Made by a program: the position numbers and the translations under genes. The notes below the pieces were generated by a model. That model was given only the letters and a program-made list of their open reading frames with translations. It searched no databases and had not been told where the DNA came from. A DNA stretch of 64,000 bases from Mimachlamys varia (lineage: Eukaryota > Mollusca > Bivalvia > Pectinida > Pectinidae). Location of the stretch: NCBI GenBank assembly GCA_947623455.1, contig OX392532.1:45387058-45451057 (forward strand), in the 5' to 3' direction. Positions 14,201-27,831 of the stretch are shown piece after piece (the first letter of the stretch is position 1; each line of letters opens with the position of its first letter).

Positions 14201-17200
14201 TAAACACCGTGATACTAAGTCTATACTAAACACCGTGATACTAAGTCTATACTAAACACCGTCATACTAAGTCATACTAAACACCGTGATACTAAGTCTA
14301 CACTAAACACCGTGATACTAAGTCTATACTAAACACCGTGATACTAAGTTTATACTAAACACCGTGATACTAAGTCTATACTAAACACCTTGATAGTAAG
14401 TCTATACTAAACATCGTGATACTAAGTCTATACTAAACACCTTGATACTAAGTCTATACTTAACACCGTGATACTAAGTCTATACTAAACACCGTGATAC
14501 TAAGTCTATACTAAACACCGTGATACTAAGTCTATACTAAACACCGTGATACTAAGTCTATACTAAACACCGTGATACTAAGTCTATACTAAACACCGTG
14601 ATACTAAGTCATACTAAACACCGTGATACTAAGTCTACACTAAACACCGTGATACTAAGTCTATACTAAACACCGTAATACTAAGTCTACACTAAACACC
14701 GTGAGACTTAGTCTATACTAAACACCGTGATACTAAGTCTATACTTAACACCGTGATACTAAGTCTATACTAAACACCGTGATACTAAGTCTACACTAAA
14801 CACCTTGATACTAAGTCTATACTAAACACCGTGATACTAAGTCACACTAAACACCATGATACTAAGTCATATTAAACACCGTGATACTAAGTCTATACTA
14901 AACAACGTGATACTAAGTCTACACTAAACACCGTGATACTAAGTCACACTAAACACCATGATACTAAGTCATACTAAACACCGTGATACTAAGTCATACT
15001 AAACACCGTGATACTAAGTCATACTAAACACCGTGATACTAAGTCACACTAAACACCGTGATACTAAGTCTATACTAAACACCGTGATACTTAGTCACAC
15101 TAAACACCATGATACTAAGTCATACTAAACACCGTGATACTAAGTCTATACTAAACACCGTGATACTAAGTCACACTAAACACCATGATACTAAGTCATA
15201 CTAAACACCGTGATACTAAGTCTACACTAAACACCGTGATACTAAGTCTACACTAAACACCATGATACTGAGTCATACTAAACACCGTGATACTAAGTCT
15301 ATACTAAACACCGTGATACTAAGTCTACACTAAACACCGTGATACTAAGTCATACTAAACACCGTGATACTAAGTCTATACTAAACACCGTGATACTAAT
15401 TCTACACTAAACACCGTGATACTAAGTCTACACTAAACACCGTGATACTAAGTCTATACTAAACACCGTGATACTAAGTCTATACTAAACACCGTGATAC
15501 TAAGTCTACACTAAACACCGTGATACTAAGTCTACACTAAACACCGTGATACTAAGTCTATACTTAACACCTTGATACTAAGTCTATACTAAACACCGTG
15601 ATACTAAGTCTACACTAAACACCGTGATACTAAGTCTACACTAAACACCATGATACTAAGTCACACTAAACACCGTGATACTAAGTCTACACTAAACACC
15701 GTGATACTAAGTCTATACTAAACACCGTGATACTAAGTCCATACTAAACACCGTGATACTAAGTCTATACTAAACACCGTGATACTAAGTCTACACTAAA
15801 CACCGTGATACTAAGTCACACTAAACACCGTGATACTAAGTCTCTACTAAACACCGTGATACTAAGTCACACTAAACACCGTGATACTAAGTCTACACTA
15901 AACACCGTGATACTAAGTCTATACTAAACACCGTGATACTAAGTCCATACTAAACACCGTGATACTAAGTCTATACTAAACACCGTGATACTAAGTCTAT
16001 ACTAAACACCGTGATACTAAGTCTATACTAAACACCGTGATACTTAGTCTACACTAAACACCGTGATACTAAGTCTATACTAAACACCGTGATACTAAGT
16101 CTACACTAAACACCTTGATACTAAGTCATACTAAACACCGTGATACTAAGTCTATACTAAACACCGTCATACTAATTCTACACTAAACACCGTGATACTA
16201 AGTCTATACTAAACACCGTGATACTAAGTCACACTAAACATCGTGATACTAAGTCTATACTAAACACCGTGATACTAAGTCTATACTAAACACCTTGATA
16301 CTAAGTCTATACTAAACACCTTGATACTAGGTCTATACTAAACACCTTGATACTAAGTCTATACTAAACACCGTGATACTAGGTCTATACTTAACACCGT
16401 CATACTAAGTCTATACTAAACACCGTGATACTAAGTCTACACTAAACACCGTGATACTAAGTCTATACTAAACACCGTGATACTAAGTCTACACTAAACA
16501 CCGTGATACTAAGTCTACACTAAACACCGTGATACTAAGTCACACTAAACACCGTGATAGTAAGTCTACACTAAACACCGTGATACTAAGTCTATACTAA
16601 ACACCGTGATACTAAGTCTACACTAAACACCGTGATACTAAGTCACACTAAACACCGTGATACTAAGTCTATACTAAACACCGTGATACTAAGTCTATAC
16701 TAAACACCGTGATACTAAGTCACACTAAACACCGTGATACTAAGTCTATACTAAATACCGTGATACTAAGTCTATACTAAACACCGTGATACTAAGTCTA
16801 TTCTAAACACCGTGATACTAAGTCTACACTAAACACCGTGATACTAAGTCTATACTAAACACCGTGATACTAAGTCTACACTAAACACCTTGATACTAAG
16901 TCTACACTAAACACCGTGATACTAAGTCTATACTAAACACCGTGATACTAAGTCTATACTAAACACCGTGATACTAAGTCTATACTAAACACCGTGATAC
17001 TAAGTCTATACTAAACACCGTGATACTAAGTCTATACTAAACACCGTGATACTAAGTCTACACTAAACACCGTGATACTAAGTCTACACTAAACACCGTG
17101 ATACCAGGTCTATACTAAACACCGTGATACTAAGTCTACACTAAACACCGTGATACTAAGTCACACTAAACACCGTGATACTAAGTCTACACTAAACACC

Positions 17201-20200
17201 GTGATACTAAGTCTATACTAAACACCGTGATACTAAGTCTATACTAAACACCGTGATACTAAGTCTATACTAAACACCGTGATACTTAGTCTATACTAAA
17301 CACCGTGATACTAAGTCTACACTAAACACCGTGATACTAAGTCTACACTAAACACCGTGATACTAAGTCTACACTAAACACCGTGATACTAAGTCTACAC
17401 TAAACACCGTGATACTAAGTCTATACTAAACACCGTGATACTAAGTCTATACTAAACACCGTGATACTAAGTCTATACTAAACACCGTGATACTAAGTCT
17501 ACACTAAACACCGTGATACTAAGTCACACTAAACACCGTGATACTAAGTCTATACTAAACACCGTGATACTAAGTCTATACTAAACACCGTGATACTTAG
17601 TCTATACTAAACACCGTGATACTAAGTCTACACTAAACACCGTGATACTAGGTCTATACTAAACACCGTGATACTAAGTCTATACTAAACACCGTGATAC
17701 TAAGTCTACACTAAACACCGTGATACTAAGTCACACTAAACACCGTGATACTAAGTCTATACTAAACACCGTGATACTAAGTCACACTAAACACCGTGAT
17801 ACTAAGTCTATACTAAACACCGTCATACTAAGTCTACACTAAACACCGTGATACTAAGTCTATACTAAACACCGTGATACTAAGTCACACTAAACATCGT
17901 GATACTAAGTCACACTAAACACCGTGATACTAAGTCTATACTAAACACCGTCATAATAAGTCTATACTAAACACCGTGATACTAAGTCTATACTAAACAC
18001 CTTGATACTAAGTCTATACTAAACACCGTGATACTAAGTCTACACTAAACACCGTGATACTAAGTCTACACTAAACACCGTGATACTAAGTCTACACTAA
18101 ACACCGTGATACTAAGTCTACACTAAACACCGTGATACTAAGTCACACTAAACACCGTGATACTAAGTCTACACTAAACACCGTGATACTAAGTCTATAC
18201 TAAACACCGTGATACTAAGTCTATACTAAACACCGTGATACTAAGTCTATACTAAACACCGTGATACTAAGTCTATACTAAACACCGTGATACTAAGTCT
18301 ACACTAAACACCGTTATACTAAGTCTACACTAAACACTGTGATACTAAGTCACACTAAACACCGTGATACTAAGTCTATACTAAACACCGTGATACTAAG
18401 TCTACACTAAACACCGTGATACTAAGTCTACACTAAACACCGTGATACTAAGTCTATACTAAACACCGTGATACTAAGTCTATACTAAACACCTTGATAC
18501 TAAGTCTATACTAAACACCGTGATACTAAGTCTATACTAAACACCGTGATACTAAGTCTATACTAAACACCGTGATACTAAGTCTATACTAAACACCGTG
18601 ATACTAAGTCTATACTAAACACCGTGATACTAAGTCTATACTTAACACCGTGATACTAAGTCTATACTAAACACCGTGATACTAAGTCTACACTAAACAC
18701 ATTCATTCTAAGTCTATACTAAACACCGTGATACTAAGTCTTTACTAAACACCGTGATACTAAGTCTATACTAAACACCGTGATACTAAGTCTACACTAA
18801 ACACCGTGATACCAAGTCTACACTAAACACCGTGATACTAAGTCACACTAAACACCGTGATACTAAGTCTACACTAAACACCGTGATACTAAGTCTACAC
18901 TAAACACCGTGATACTAAGTCTACACTAAACACCGTGATACTAAGTCTATACTAAACACCGTGATACTAAGTCACACTAAACACCGTGATACTAACTCTA
19001 TACTAAACACCGTGATACTAAGTCACACTAAACACCGTGATACTAAGTCACACTAAACACCGTGATACTAAGTCTACACTAAACACCGTCATACTAAGTC
19101 ACGCTAAACACCGTGATACTAAGTCTATACTAAACACCGTGATACTAAGTCTAAACTAAACACCGTGATACTAGGTCTACACTAAACACCGTGATACTAA
19201 GTCTATACTAAACACCGTGATACTAGGTCTATACTAAACACCGTGATACTAAGTCATACTAAACACCGTGATACTAAGTCTATACTAAACACCGTGATAC
19301 TAAGTCTATACTAAACACTGTGATACTAAGTCTAAACTAAACACCGTGATACTAAGTCTACACTAAACACCGTGATACCAGGTCTATACTAAACACCGTG
19401 ATACTAAGTCTATACTAAACACCTTGATACTAAGTCATACTAAACACCGTGATACTAAGTCTATACTAAACACCGTGATACTAAGTCTATACTAAACACC
19501 GTGATACTAAGTCACACTAAACACCGTGATACTAAGTCTATACTAAACACCGTGATACTTAGTCTATACTAAACACCGTGATACTAAGTCTATACTAAAC
19601 ACCGTGATACTAAGTCTATACTAAACACCGTAATACTAAGTCTATACTTAACACCGTGATATTAAGTCTATACTAAACAACGTGATATTAAGTCATACTA
19701 AACACCGTGATACTAAGTCTATACTAAACACCGTGATATTAAGTCATGCTAAACACCGTGATATTAAGTCTATACTAAACACCGTGATACTAAGTCTATA
19801 CTAAACACCATGATACTAAGTCTATACTAAACACCGTGATACTAAGTCTATACTAAACACCTTGATACTAAGTCTATACTAAACACCGTGATACTAAGTC
19901 TATACTAAACACCGTGATACTAAGTCTACACTAAACACCGTGATACTAAGTCTACACTAAACACCGTGATACTAAGTCTATACTAAACACCGTAATACTA
20001 AGTCTATACTAAACACCGTGATACTAAGTCTACACTAAACACCGTGATACTAAGTCACACTAAACACCGTGATACTAAGTCTATACTAAACACCGTGATA
20101 CTAAGTCACACTAAACACCGTGATACTAAGTCTACACTAAACACCGTGATACTAAGTCTACACTAAACACCGTGATACTAAGTCACACTAAACACCGTGA

Positions 20201-20399
20201 TACTAAGTCTATACTAAACACCGTGATACTAAGTCTACACTAAACACCTTGATACTAAGTCTACACTAAACACCGTGATACTAAGTCTATACTAAACACC
20301 GTGATACTAAGTCTATACTAAACACCTTGATACTAAGTCTACACTAAACACCGTGATACTAAGTCTATACTAAACACCGTGATACTAAGTCTATACTAA

Positions 20400-21500
20400 A
20401 CACCGTGATACTAAGTCTATACTAAACACCGTGATACTAAGTCACACTAAACACCGTGATACTAAGTCATGCTAAACACCGTGATACTAAGTCTTCACTA
20501 AACACCGTGATACTAAGTCACACTAAACACCGTGATACTAAGTCTATACTAAACACCGTGATACTAAGTCTATACTAAACACCGTGATACTAAGTCACAC
20601 TAAACACCGTGATACTAAGTCACACTAAACACCGTGATACTAAGTCTACACTAAACACCGTGATACAAAGTCACATTAAACACCGTGATACTAAGTCTAT
20701 ACTAGACACCGTGATACTAAGTCACACTAAACACCGTGATACTAAGTCTACACTAAACACCGTGATACTAGGTCTACACTAAACACCGTGATACTAAGTC
20801 TATACTAAACACCGTGATACTAGGTCTATACTAAACACCGTGATACTAAGTCTACACTAAACACCGTGATACTAAGTCTTTACTAAACACCGTGATACTA
20901 AGTCTATACTAAACACCTTGATACTAAGTCTACACTAAACACCGTGATACTAAGTCTACACTAAACACCGTGATACTAAGTCTACACTAAACACCGTGAT
21001 ACTAAGTCTATACTAAACACCGTGATACTAAGTCACACTAAACACCGTGATACTAAGTCTATACTAAACACCGTGATACTAAGTCTACACTAAACACCGT
21101 GATACTAAGTCACACTAAACACCGTGATACTAAGTCTACACTAAACACCGTGATACTAAGTCTACACTAAACACCGTGATACTAGGTCTACACTAAACAC
21201 CGTGATACTAGGTCTACACTAAACACCGTGATACTAAGTCTATACTAAACACCGTGATACTAGGTCTATACTAAACACCGTGATACTAAGTCTACACTAA
21301 ACACCGTGATACTAAGTCTATACTAAACACCGTGATACTAAGTCACACTAAACACCGTGATACTAAGTCTATACTAAACACCGTGATACTAAGTCTATAC
21401 TAAACACCGTGATACTAAGTCTATACTAAACACCGTGATACTAAGTCTATACTAAACACCGTGATACTAAGTCTATACTAAACACCGTGATACTAAGTCA
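20400..21500. repeat. Segmental duplicate inside array 2, copy at 20.4-21.5 kb
   Basis: Second copy of the block described at 13.1-14.2 kb, offset 7276 bp. It shares GATACAAAGTCACATTAAAC, the CTAGACACC unit and the following series of AGGTC units, with small differences such as AAAGTCACATT here against AAAGTAACATT in the first copy. Boundaries are approximate. Confidence 0.75.
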
Positions 21501-22118
21501 CACTAAACATCGTGATACTAAGTCTATACTAAACACCGTGATACTAAGTCTACACTAAACACCATGATACTAAGTCACACTAAACACCGTGATACTAAGT
21601 CTATACTAAACACCGTGATACTAAGTCTACACTAAACACCATGATACTAAGTCTATACTAAACACCGTGATACTAAGTCACACTAAACACCGTGATACTA
21701 AGTCTATACTAAACACCGTGATACTAAGTCACACTAAACACCGTGATACTAAGTCTATACTAAACACCGTGATACTAGGTCTACACTAAACACCGTGATA
21801 CTAAGTCTATACTAAACACCGTGATACTAAGTCTACACTAAACACCGTGATACTAAGTCTACACTAAACACCGTGATACTAAGTCTATACTAAACACCGT
21901 GATACTAAGTCACACTAAACACCGTGAAACTAAGTCACACTAAACACCTTGATACTAAGTCTACACTAAACACCGTGATACTAAGTCACACTAAACACCT
22001 TGATACTAAGTCTATACTTAACACCTTGATACTAAGTCTATACTAAACACCGTGATACTAAGTCTACACTAAACACCCTGATACTTAGTCTACACTAAAT
22101 ACCGTGATACTAAGTCTA

Positions 22119-22749
22119 ATGAAATACCAGTAAATTGGTTCAGACAATGGCAAAAATAGTGAAAAATCATCAAATTGTCGATGACAGTTTCAGATTCTAC
22201 ATAAGCATGTGAATCCTGATGTACAGTGAAAACTATCCCTGATAGGAAAGTGTCTAACTTCCACATTTAATATGGATAGCAGCGTCTATAATGATAGCAT
22301 GCCAACACCATATTTATAGTAATTATCAAGTGTACCTTTTATGATTTCCGGAAACTTTCATTTCCTTATTCAAATATGTTTAAAATAAAACTACAACCTT
22401 TTAGACAAGTGAGAATGGTTTTCAATGTGTAGGACCCTGATATATGAGGGAGCGACCGCTTAGTCTTCACACCGACTTCACACCGACAACATTGCCAATC
22501 AATTATGCAGCGTCGGGTGGATCAGGCGAACAACAAAACGCCCGATAGTTTCCGTCAATATATTATGTATGGGCAATTGTAACTCTGGTCGTAATTGATC
22601 GGGTAGTAGTTTATTTATGCATGACAAATACGATGATAGAGAAGATTATCCGTGTTAAATTATCTCTTAATAAAAAGAAATAACCGCGATGGTTATGAGT
22701 CGGTTTATAGCGAGTTCACCAAAAGATAGACTAATCAACCTAGCTCCCT
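22119..22749. other. Unique island between arrays 2 and 3; no gene recognised
   Basis: About 630 bp of AT-rich non-repetitive DNA without a credible exon. The only structure noted is a perfect 11-bp tandem duplication, CTTCACACCGA twice, at 22465-22486. The segment around 22219 contains TGTACAGTG, a match to part of the array 3 unit, which may be chance. Confidence 0.6.
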
Positions 22750-23982
22750 TCCTGTACAGTGTGTGTACAACACCATCCCCCTGTACAGTGTATGTACAAC
22801 GCCATCCTCCTGTACAGTGTATGTACAGCATCACCCCCCTGTACAGTGTATGTACAACACCATGCCCCTGTACAGTGTATGTACAACACCACCCCCAGTA
22901 CAGTGTATGTACAACACCATCCCCCTGTACAGTGTGTGTACAACACCATCTCCCTGTACAGTGTATGTACAGCACCATCCCCTGTACAGTGTATGTACAA
23001 CACCATCCCCCTGTACAGTGTATGTACAACACCATCCCCCTGTACAGTGTATGTACAACACCATCTCCCTGTACAGTGTATGTACAACACCATCCCCCTG
23101 TATAGTGTATGTACAACACCATCCCTCTGTTCAGTGTATGTACAGCATCATCCCCCTGTCGGTGTATGTACAACACCATCCTCCTGTACAGAGTATGAAC
23201 AACGCCATCCTTCTGTACAGTGTATGTACAACACCATCCCCCTGTACAGTCTACAACACCATCTCCCTGTACAGTGTATGTACAACACCATCCCCCTGTA
23301 CAGTCTACAGCACCATCTCCCTGTACAGTGTATGTACAATACCATCCCCCTGTACAGTCTACAACACCATCTCCCTGTACAGTGTACAACACCATCCTCC
23401 TTAACAGTGTATGTACAACACCACCTCGCTCCCTGTACAGTGTATGTACAACACCATCCCCCTGTACAGTGTATGTACAACACCATCCCCCTGTACATTG
23501 TATGTACAGCATCATCCCCCTGTTGGTGGTTGTACAACACCATCCCCCTGTACAGTGTATGTACAGCACCATCCCCATGTACAGTGTATGTACAACACCA
23601 TCCCCCTGTACAGTGTATGTACAACACCATCCCCCTGTACATTGTATGTACAACACATTCCCCATGTACACTGTATGTACAACACCATCTAACAGTGTAT
23701 GTACAACACCATCTTCGGGTACACTGTATGTACAACACCATCTAACAGTGTATGTACAACACCACCTCGCTCCCTGTACAGTGTATGTACAGCACCATCC
23801 CCCTGTCGGTGTATGTACAGCACCATCCCCCTGTCGGTGTATGTACAGCACCATCCCCCTGTCGGTGTATGTACAGCACCATCTCCCCTTCGTGTAAATT
23901 GTATGTACAGCAACATCTCTCCCCTGTACTGTGTATGTACAGCAACATCTCTCCCCTGTATTGTGTATGTACAACACCATCT
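22750..23982. repeat. Minisatellite array 3, 29-bp unit with TGTACA dyads
   Basis: About 42 copies of a 29-bp unit with core CTGTACAGTGTATGTACAAC followed by ACCATCCCC. The period was measured directly: TGTACAG at 23041 recurs at 23070. Each unit carries two TGTACA palindromes 11 bp apart start to start, so TGTACA-GTGTA-TGTACA is also a 6-bp inverted repeat with a 5-nt loop. Variants include shortened units (CCTGTACAGTCTACAACACC) at 23235-23395 and CCTGTCGGTGTATG units near the right end. Open frames up to 442 codons run on both strands because the unit lacks stops in several frames. They mirror one another and are not genes. Confidence 0.96.
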
Positions 23983-24073
23983 GGTCACACAACAAGATGT
24001 CATCTTATGTCAAATGTCATTAATTAGTCACAAACAAATTAACGACACGTATATTTTTTTGTTTGACGTGTAG
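23983..24073. other. Left part of the large island, ending in an acceptor-like site
   Basis: Short unique stretch between array 3 and the candidate exon. It ends with a T-rich tract (TATTTTTTTGTTTG) and GTGTAG at 24073, which resembles a 3' splice site for the plus strand. Nothing else is seen in it. Confidence 0.4.
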
Positions 24074-24190
24074 AAGCACGTGCTGGATGACAGGTGGTGG
24101 GTGTTAGTGGCGATACTAACCCCCTTGGGACTGGCCGTCTGTGACTACCTACACGCTTGTCTATGGCTACACTGGTACGACGTGCGACAG
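24074..24190 (+). CDS. Candidate internal exon encoding a membrane segment (unidentified protein)
   Basis: This is the only stretch in the window that reads like an ordinary host exon. After an acceptor-like polypyrimidine/TAG site at 24073, 39 codons run from AAG to CAG, followed by GTACAA, a possible but weak donor, at 24191. The peptide begins KHVLDDRWW and carries a hydrophobic segment (VLVAILTPLGLAV, then ACLWLHW) long enough for one transmembrane helix. It is rich in Trp, with five in 39 residues, which is unusual for random translation. The frame stays open to a TAG at 24320-24322, so the exon could instead be terminal and extend there. There is no ATG, so a longer upstream gene part is implied, separated from here by array 3. 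I do not recognise the family. The call rests on exon shape only, and a chance ORF is possible. Confidence 0.38.
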
Positions 24191-25320
24191 GTACAAACAT
24201 TGTGTGTTCTACTCCAGCATCAGTCAACCCTTCGCTTCTCTTACATAGACAGCAACTGTACTTATGTCATATATAATTCAAAGACCAGACTGGAAATATT
24301 AGGGCGAGTGAAAGCAATTTAGCATTTCTTGCCCAATATACGGTGCCTATATTTGATAACGAAGTCATTAAATACAGAATATCGTACAGTGGGCTTGTGG
24401 ACAGTTCCGCTGCTGCCAAATCTAGATCTCATCAATAAAACAGACATAAATCACATCTTGTGTGGGGCAAATTTACTGACGACCTAAAACAAGCTCTAAA
24501 TACAGTGCCAAATTAAAAATCCACCTTAAAAAAGTTAGATGTAAATACAACCAACCTGTTTTGCTTAAGAAAGTGTCCATTGAGATAACTCCATGCGAAC
24601 GCACCCAATGACGGTTGTGACGGCAGCGGTAGGGGGATGCCGCTGGAAGCCAGTTCTATCCCAGCATAAGTAACCGTGGCCAAGTATCACAGAGGGCGCC
24701 CAACACACACTAACGACGTCGATACTTCCTCTATAGCTCCGCATACATAGGTTCATATAAAATTCACCGTCCCCTGGTATTTCTATATTTCGCTACAAAG
24801 CGATGAGAGTTGAAAATGACGGGATTTGACCATCATTATCACGTCCCCAGATCTTTCATCACACAGTCATGTCGCCAATCGTTTCTCGGAATCAATATTA
24901 ATTTGATAAAACCCGGCTTCCAGCAACATTTATATAAAATAGATATAAAAACCAAAGGAATTCTTCCTCTCAGCTTGATGTTGGATACGCATGCGTAGTT
25001 TTAAAGCCTGACAGTACGCGCTTGTGTCAAGTAATCCATCAGGCTTACAGATAATGTTTATAACGCTATCATGATGTATTACGTACGCGGAATAATCCTT
25101 ATGTAACTCTCCTTACCCCATTACTTAGCAGTTATTAGGGAATGTCGATTCGGTAATTAAACAAAGCAAAGTAGTTCAACAAACATCCACACTCACACAT
25201 GCGCAATTAGCAACATCCGGATTTTTTTTCTTTTTGTAAGACGTTTCAATTATCCGTGATGATGAGATCAAAATTGGCTCATGAAGTTCAGCTAAATACT
25301 AGGAGTGATTTGATGAGTGT

Positions 25321-25533
25321 TCATCCGATCAGTAAGATATATGTATCTGATATGTGTTCGCCATTGATCTCTTGTTGACACAATGAGTACAGGGTCGGTA
25401 TAGCAAGGGAGCTGGACATGCGCGGACGTGCGACATCATAATCATAGGCCTCGTTATCGATACGATCTACTAACATTGTCTCTGAAACTGCGCGCCATAC
25501 TGGCACGTGTAATCCCATGGGGACTGTAATCAT
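25321..25533 (-). other. Unidentified ORF, 70 codons, weak
   Basis: Minus-strand frame starting MITVPMGLHVPVW and ending SDTYILLIG before a stop. It has mixed composition rather than low complexity, and it lies in the CpG-richer part of the island. That is why it is listed as possibly part of an exon. No domain, signal peptide or homologous motif is recognised, and a random frame of this length is expected in 2.5 kb. Confidence 0.15.
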
Positions 25534-26255
25534 GACCTTCTAATCTCCATCATAACTAATAACGTCTTTACACAGGTTTGAACTTCTACGCAATATACTC
25601 ATTCATCTTGGTTAGAGGATCGTAATTAAAGGATTATAGCGAGGTCCTTTCATATAATGTCTACTTAATACGCAATGTATCTATTCATTACTCTGTAATG
25701 CGATTTTTGTATGTGAAGGAATTTCCGAACACGATATTCGTTTTTAACGTTGAATGTCGTTGATTGCAGTGTGATGCGGATCGAATAGAGGTTTTGATGA
25801 CAGCGCATGCGTGACTGTCACACATTGGACTTATTGAAGGTATTGAACAGCTATTAAACACGCCCGCCATTTCGTTCTCTGTCAAATAGTGAGTGCGTTA
25901 CTAAACGTACATTTAGTTTATACATTTTATTGGTAAAAACACCCCAAAATGAGAAATCTCTTCATTTCACGCCAAGAGATATGCATAGACGTGCCAATAG
26001 TCGTTTTTTTTTTTAAATTTTTCTTTATACATTTTTGTATTCTTTGTATTTCCAACTTTCTTCAATGAATTTTCCTTTGTTTATGGATCATTTTTAATCA
26101 AATTTTGTGTACTTAAAAAGAATTGTTTCCTGCTTCATCTCATAATATTTTCACTGTTTTCCGTTATGTATGACCGGAGGAATAATAATTTATTTATAGC
26201 ATCCATTTTTCGGGACGCCATTTTGTCGTCATTTTGGTAGCGTTATATAGAGAAA

Positions 26256-26263
26256 TGACGTCA
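26256..26263. promoter_or_regulatory. CRE-type palindrome TGACGTCA
   Basis: A perfect TGACGTCA, the consensus for CREB/ATF-family binding, lies in AGAAATGACGTCACACG. No promoter or transcript start is evident next to it, so a functional role is only a possibility. An 8-bp match can occur by chance. Confidence 0.2.
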
Positions 26264-27831
26264 CACGAAAGTTAGCAGTGTAGACCATTCTGTATAGCTC
26301 AACAAATATACAACGGAAAATTAAATAAATATTATGAGAGGAAACCTTGGATATGTGTGTACCAAATGACAAAAAATTATCAAAATCCATCCATACACGA
26401 AGTCAGGAAATTCATTGGAAAAAACTTTGAAATACAAAGAATATATAGCAAAATAAAAACAGATTGAAAGACTTTTGGCACGTAATTGTATGTAAATGTA
26501 CATACAATATCAGTATATGTTAATGTATCACTATGAGAGACATCCATCAACAATGTAAACATATAGTCTGGATTTCAAGTAATTTAAGGATGTCAAAGAT
26601 CGCACAAACGAGTGGGAAAGGAACCTTGTAAGAGAAAGTCCTAAACGACGAATTCTATAGCCAATTCTGTTTAACGGGACATCGGTTACTAACAGAACAC
26701 CACTGTTTAACGTGACATCGGTTACTAACAGACCACCACTGTTTAACGGGACATCGGTTACTAACAGACCACCACTGTTTAACGGGACATCGGTTACTAA
26801 CAGACCAACACTGTTTAACGGGACATCGGTTACTAACAGACCACCACTGTTTAACGGGACATCGGTTACTAACAGACCACCACTGTTTAACGGGACATCG
26901 GTTACTAACAAACCACCACTGTTTAACAGGACATCGGTTACTAACAGACCACCACTGAAGAGTGCTACCATCGGTTACTAACAAACCATCACTGTTTAAC
27001 GGGACATCGGTTACTAACAGACCACCACTGTTTAACGGGACATCGGTTACTAACAGACCACCACTGTTTAACGGGACATCGGTTACGAACAGACCACCAC
27101 TGTTTAACGGGACATCGGTTACTAACAGACCACCACTGTTTAACGTGACATCGGTTACTAACAGACCACCACTGTTTAACGTGACATCGGTTACTAACAG
27201 ACCACCACTGAAGAGTGTTACCATCGGTTACTAACAGACCACCACTGTTTAACGTGACATCGGTTACTAACAGACCACCACTGTTTAACGTGACATCGGT
27301 TACTAACAGACCACCACTGTTTAACGGGACATCGGTTACCAACAGACCACCACTGTTTAACGTGACATCGGTTACTAACAAACCACCACTGTTTAACGGG
27401 ACATCGGTTACCAACAGACCAACACTGTTTAACGGGACATCGGTTACCAACAGACCACCACTGAAGAGTGCTACCATCGGTTACTAACAGACCACCACTG
27501 TTTAACGGGACATCGGTTACTAACAGACCACCACAGTTTAACGGGACATCGGTTACGAACAGACCACCACTGTTTAACGGGACATCGGTTACTAACAGAC
27601 CACCACTGTTTAACGTGACATCGGTTACTAACAGACCACCACTGTTTAACGGGACATCGGTTACCAACAGACCACCACTGTTTAACGTGACATCGGTTAC
27701 CAACAGACCACCACTGTTTAACGTGACATCGGTTACTAACAAACCACCACTGTTTAACGGGACATCGGTTACCAACAGACCAACACTGTTTAACGGGACA
27801 TCGGTTACCAACAGACCACCACTGAAGAGTG

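Larger units (their letters stand above)
2432..22118. repeat. Minisatellite array 2, 26-bp unit with 25-bp class, 19.7 kb
   Basis: This is the largest array of the window, roughly 760-770 units. The common core is ACTAAACACCGTGATACTAA followed by GTCTAT or GTCTAC (26-bp class) or by GTCAT or GTCAC (25-bp class). The two length classes are interspersed throughout, so reading frames break quickly and no long ORF results. Common variants are CCTTG, CCATG and ATCGTG for CCGTG, CTTAACACC for CTAAACACC, and AGGTC for AAGTC. The left edge is sharp at about 2432 after an AT-rich stretch. The right edge is at about 22118, where GTCTAATGAAATACC leaves the consensus. Each unit carries one CpG (CCGTG), which is mostly retained. 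Confidence 0.98.
24191..26666. other. Rest of the large island; no clear gene
   Basis: About 2.5 kb of unique DNA, the longest non-repetitive stretch of the window. Minus-strand open frames of 60-70 codons occur at 24565-24756, 25321-25533 and 25688-25885. They lack motifs I recognise, and I do not call them genes. The middle part (24.6-25.9 kb) has more CpG and is less AT-rich than the right end (25.9-26.6 kb), which contains a 12-T run near 26004 and many short A/T tracts. Confidence 0.55.

Noticed and set aside
2432..22118. CRISPR array
   Set aside because: There are no unique spacers between conserved repeats: the whole 25-26 bp unit repeats, no cas genes are present and the context is eukaryotic. 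The same applies to the other arrays.
22667..23995. 442-codon minus-strand ORF and its plus-strand counterparts in array 3
   Set aside because: Overlapping long frames on both strands follow from a stop-poor 29-bp unit; the sequence is pure repeat with no independent domain.
24565..24756. 63-codon minus-strand ORF in the large island
   Set aside because: No recognisable motif or splice context; frames of this size are expected by chance in 2.5 kb.
25688..25885. 65-codon minus-strand ORF in the large island
   Set aside because: No domain and ordinary chance length; composition does not differ from the surrounding DNA.
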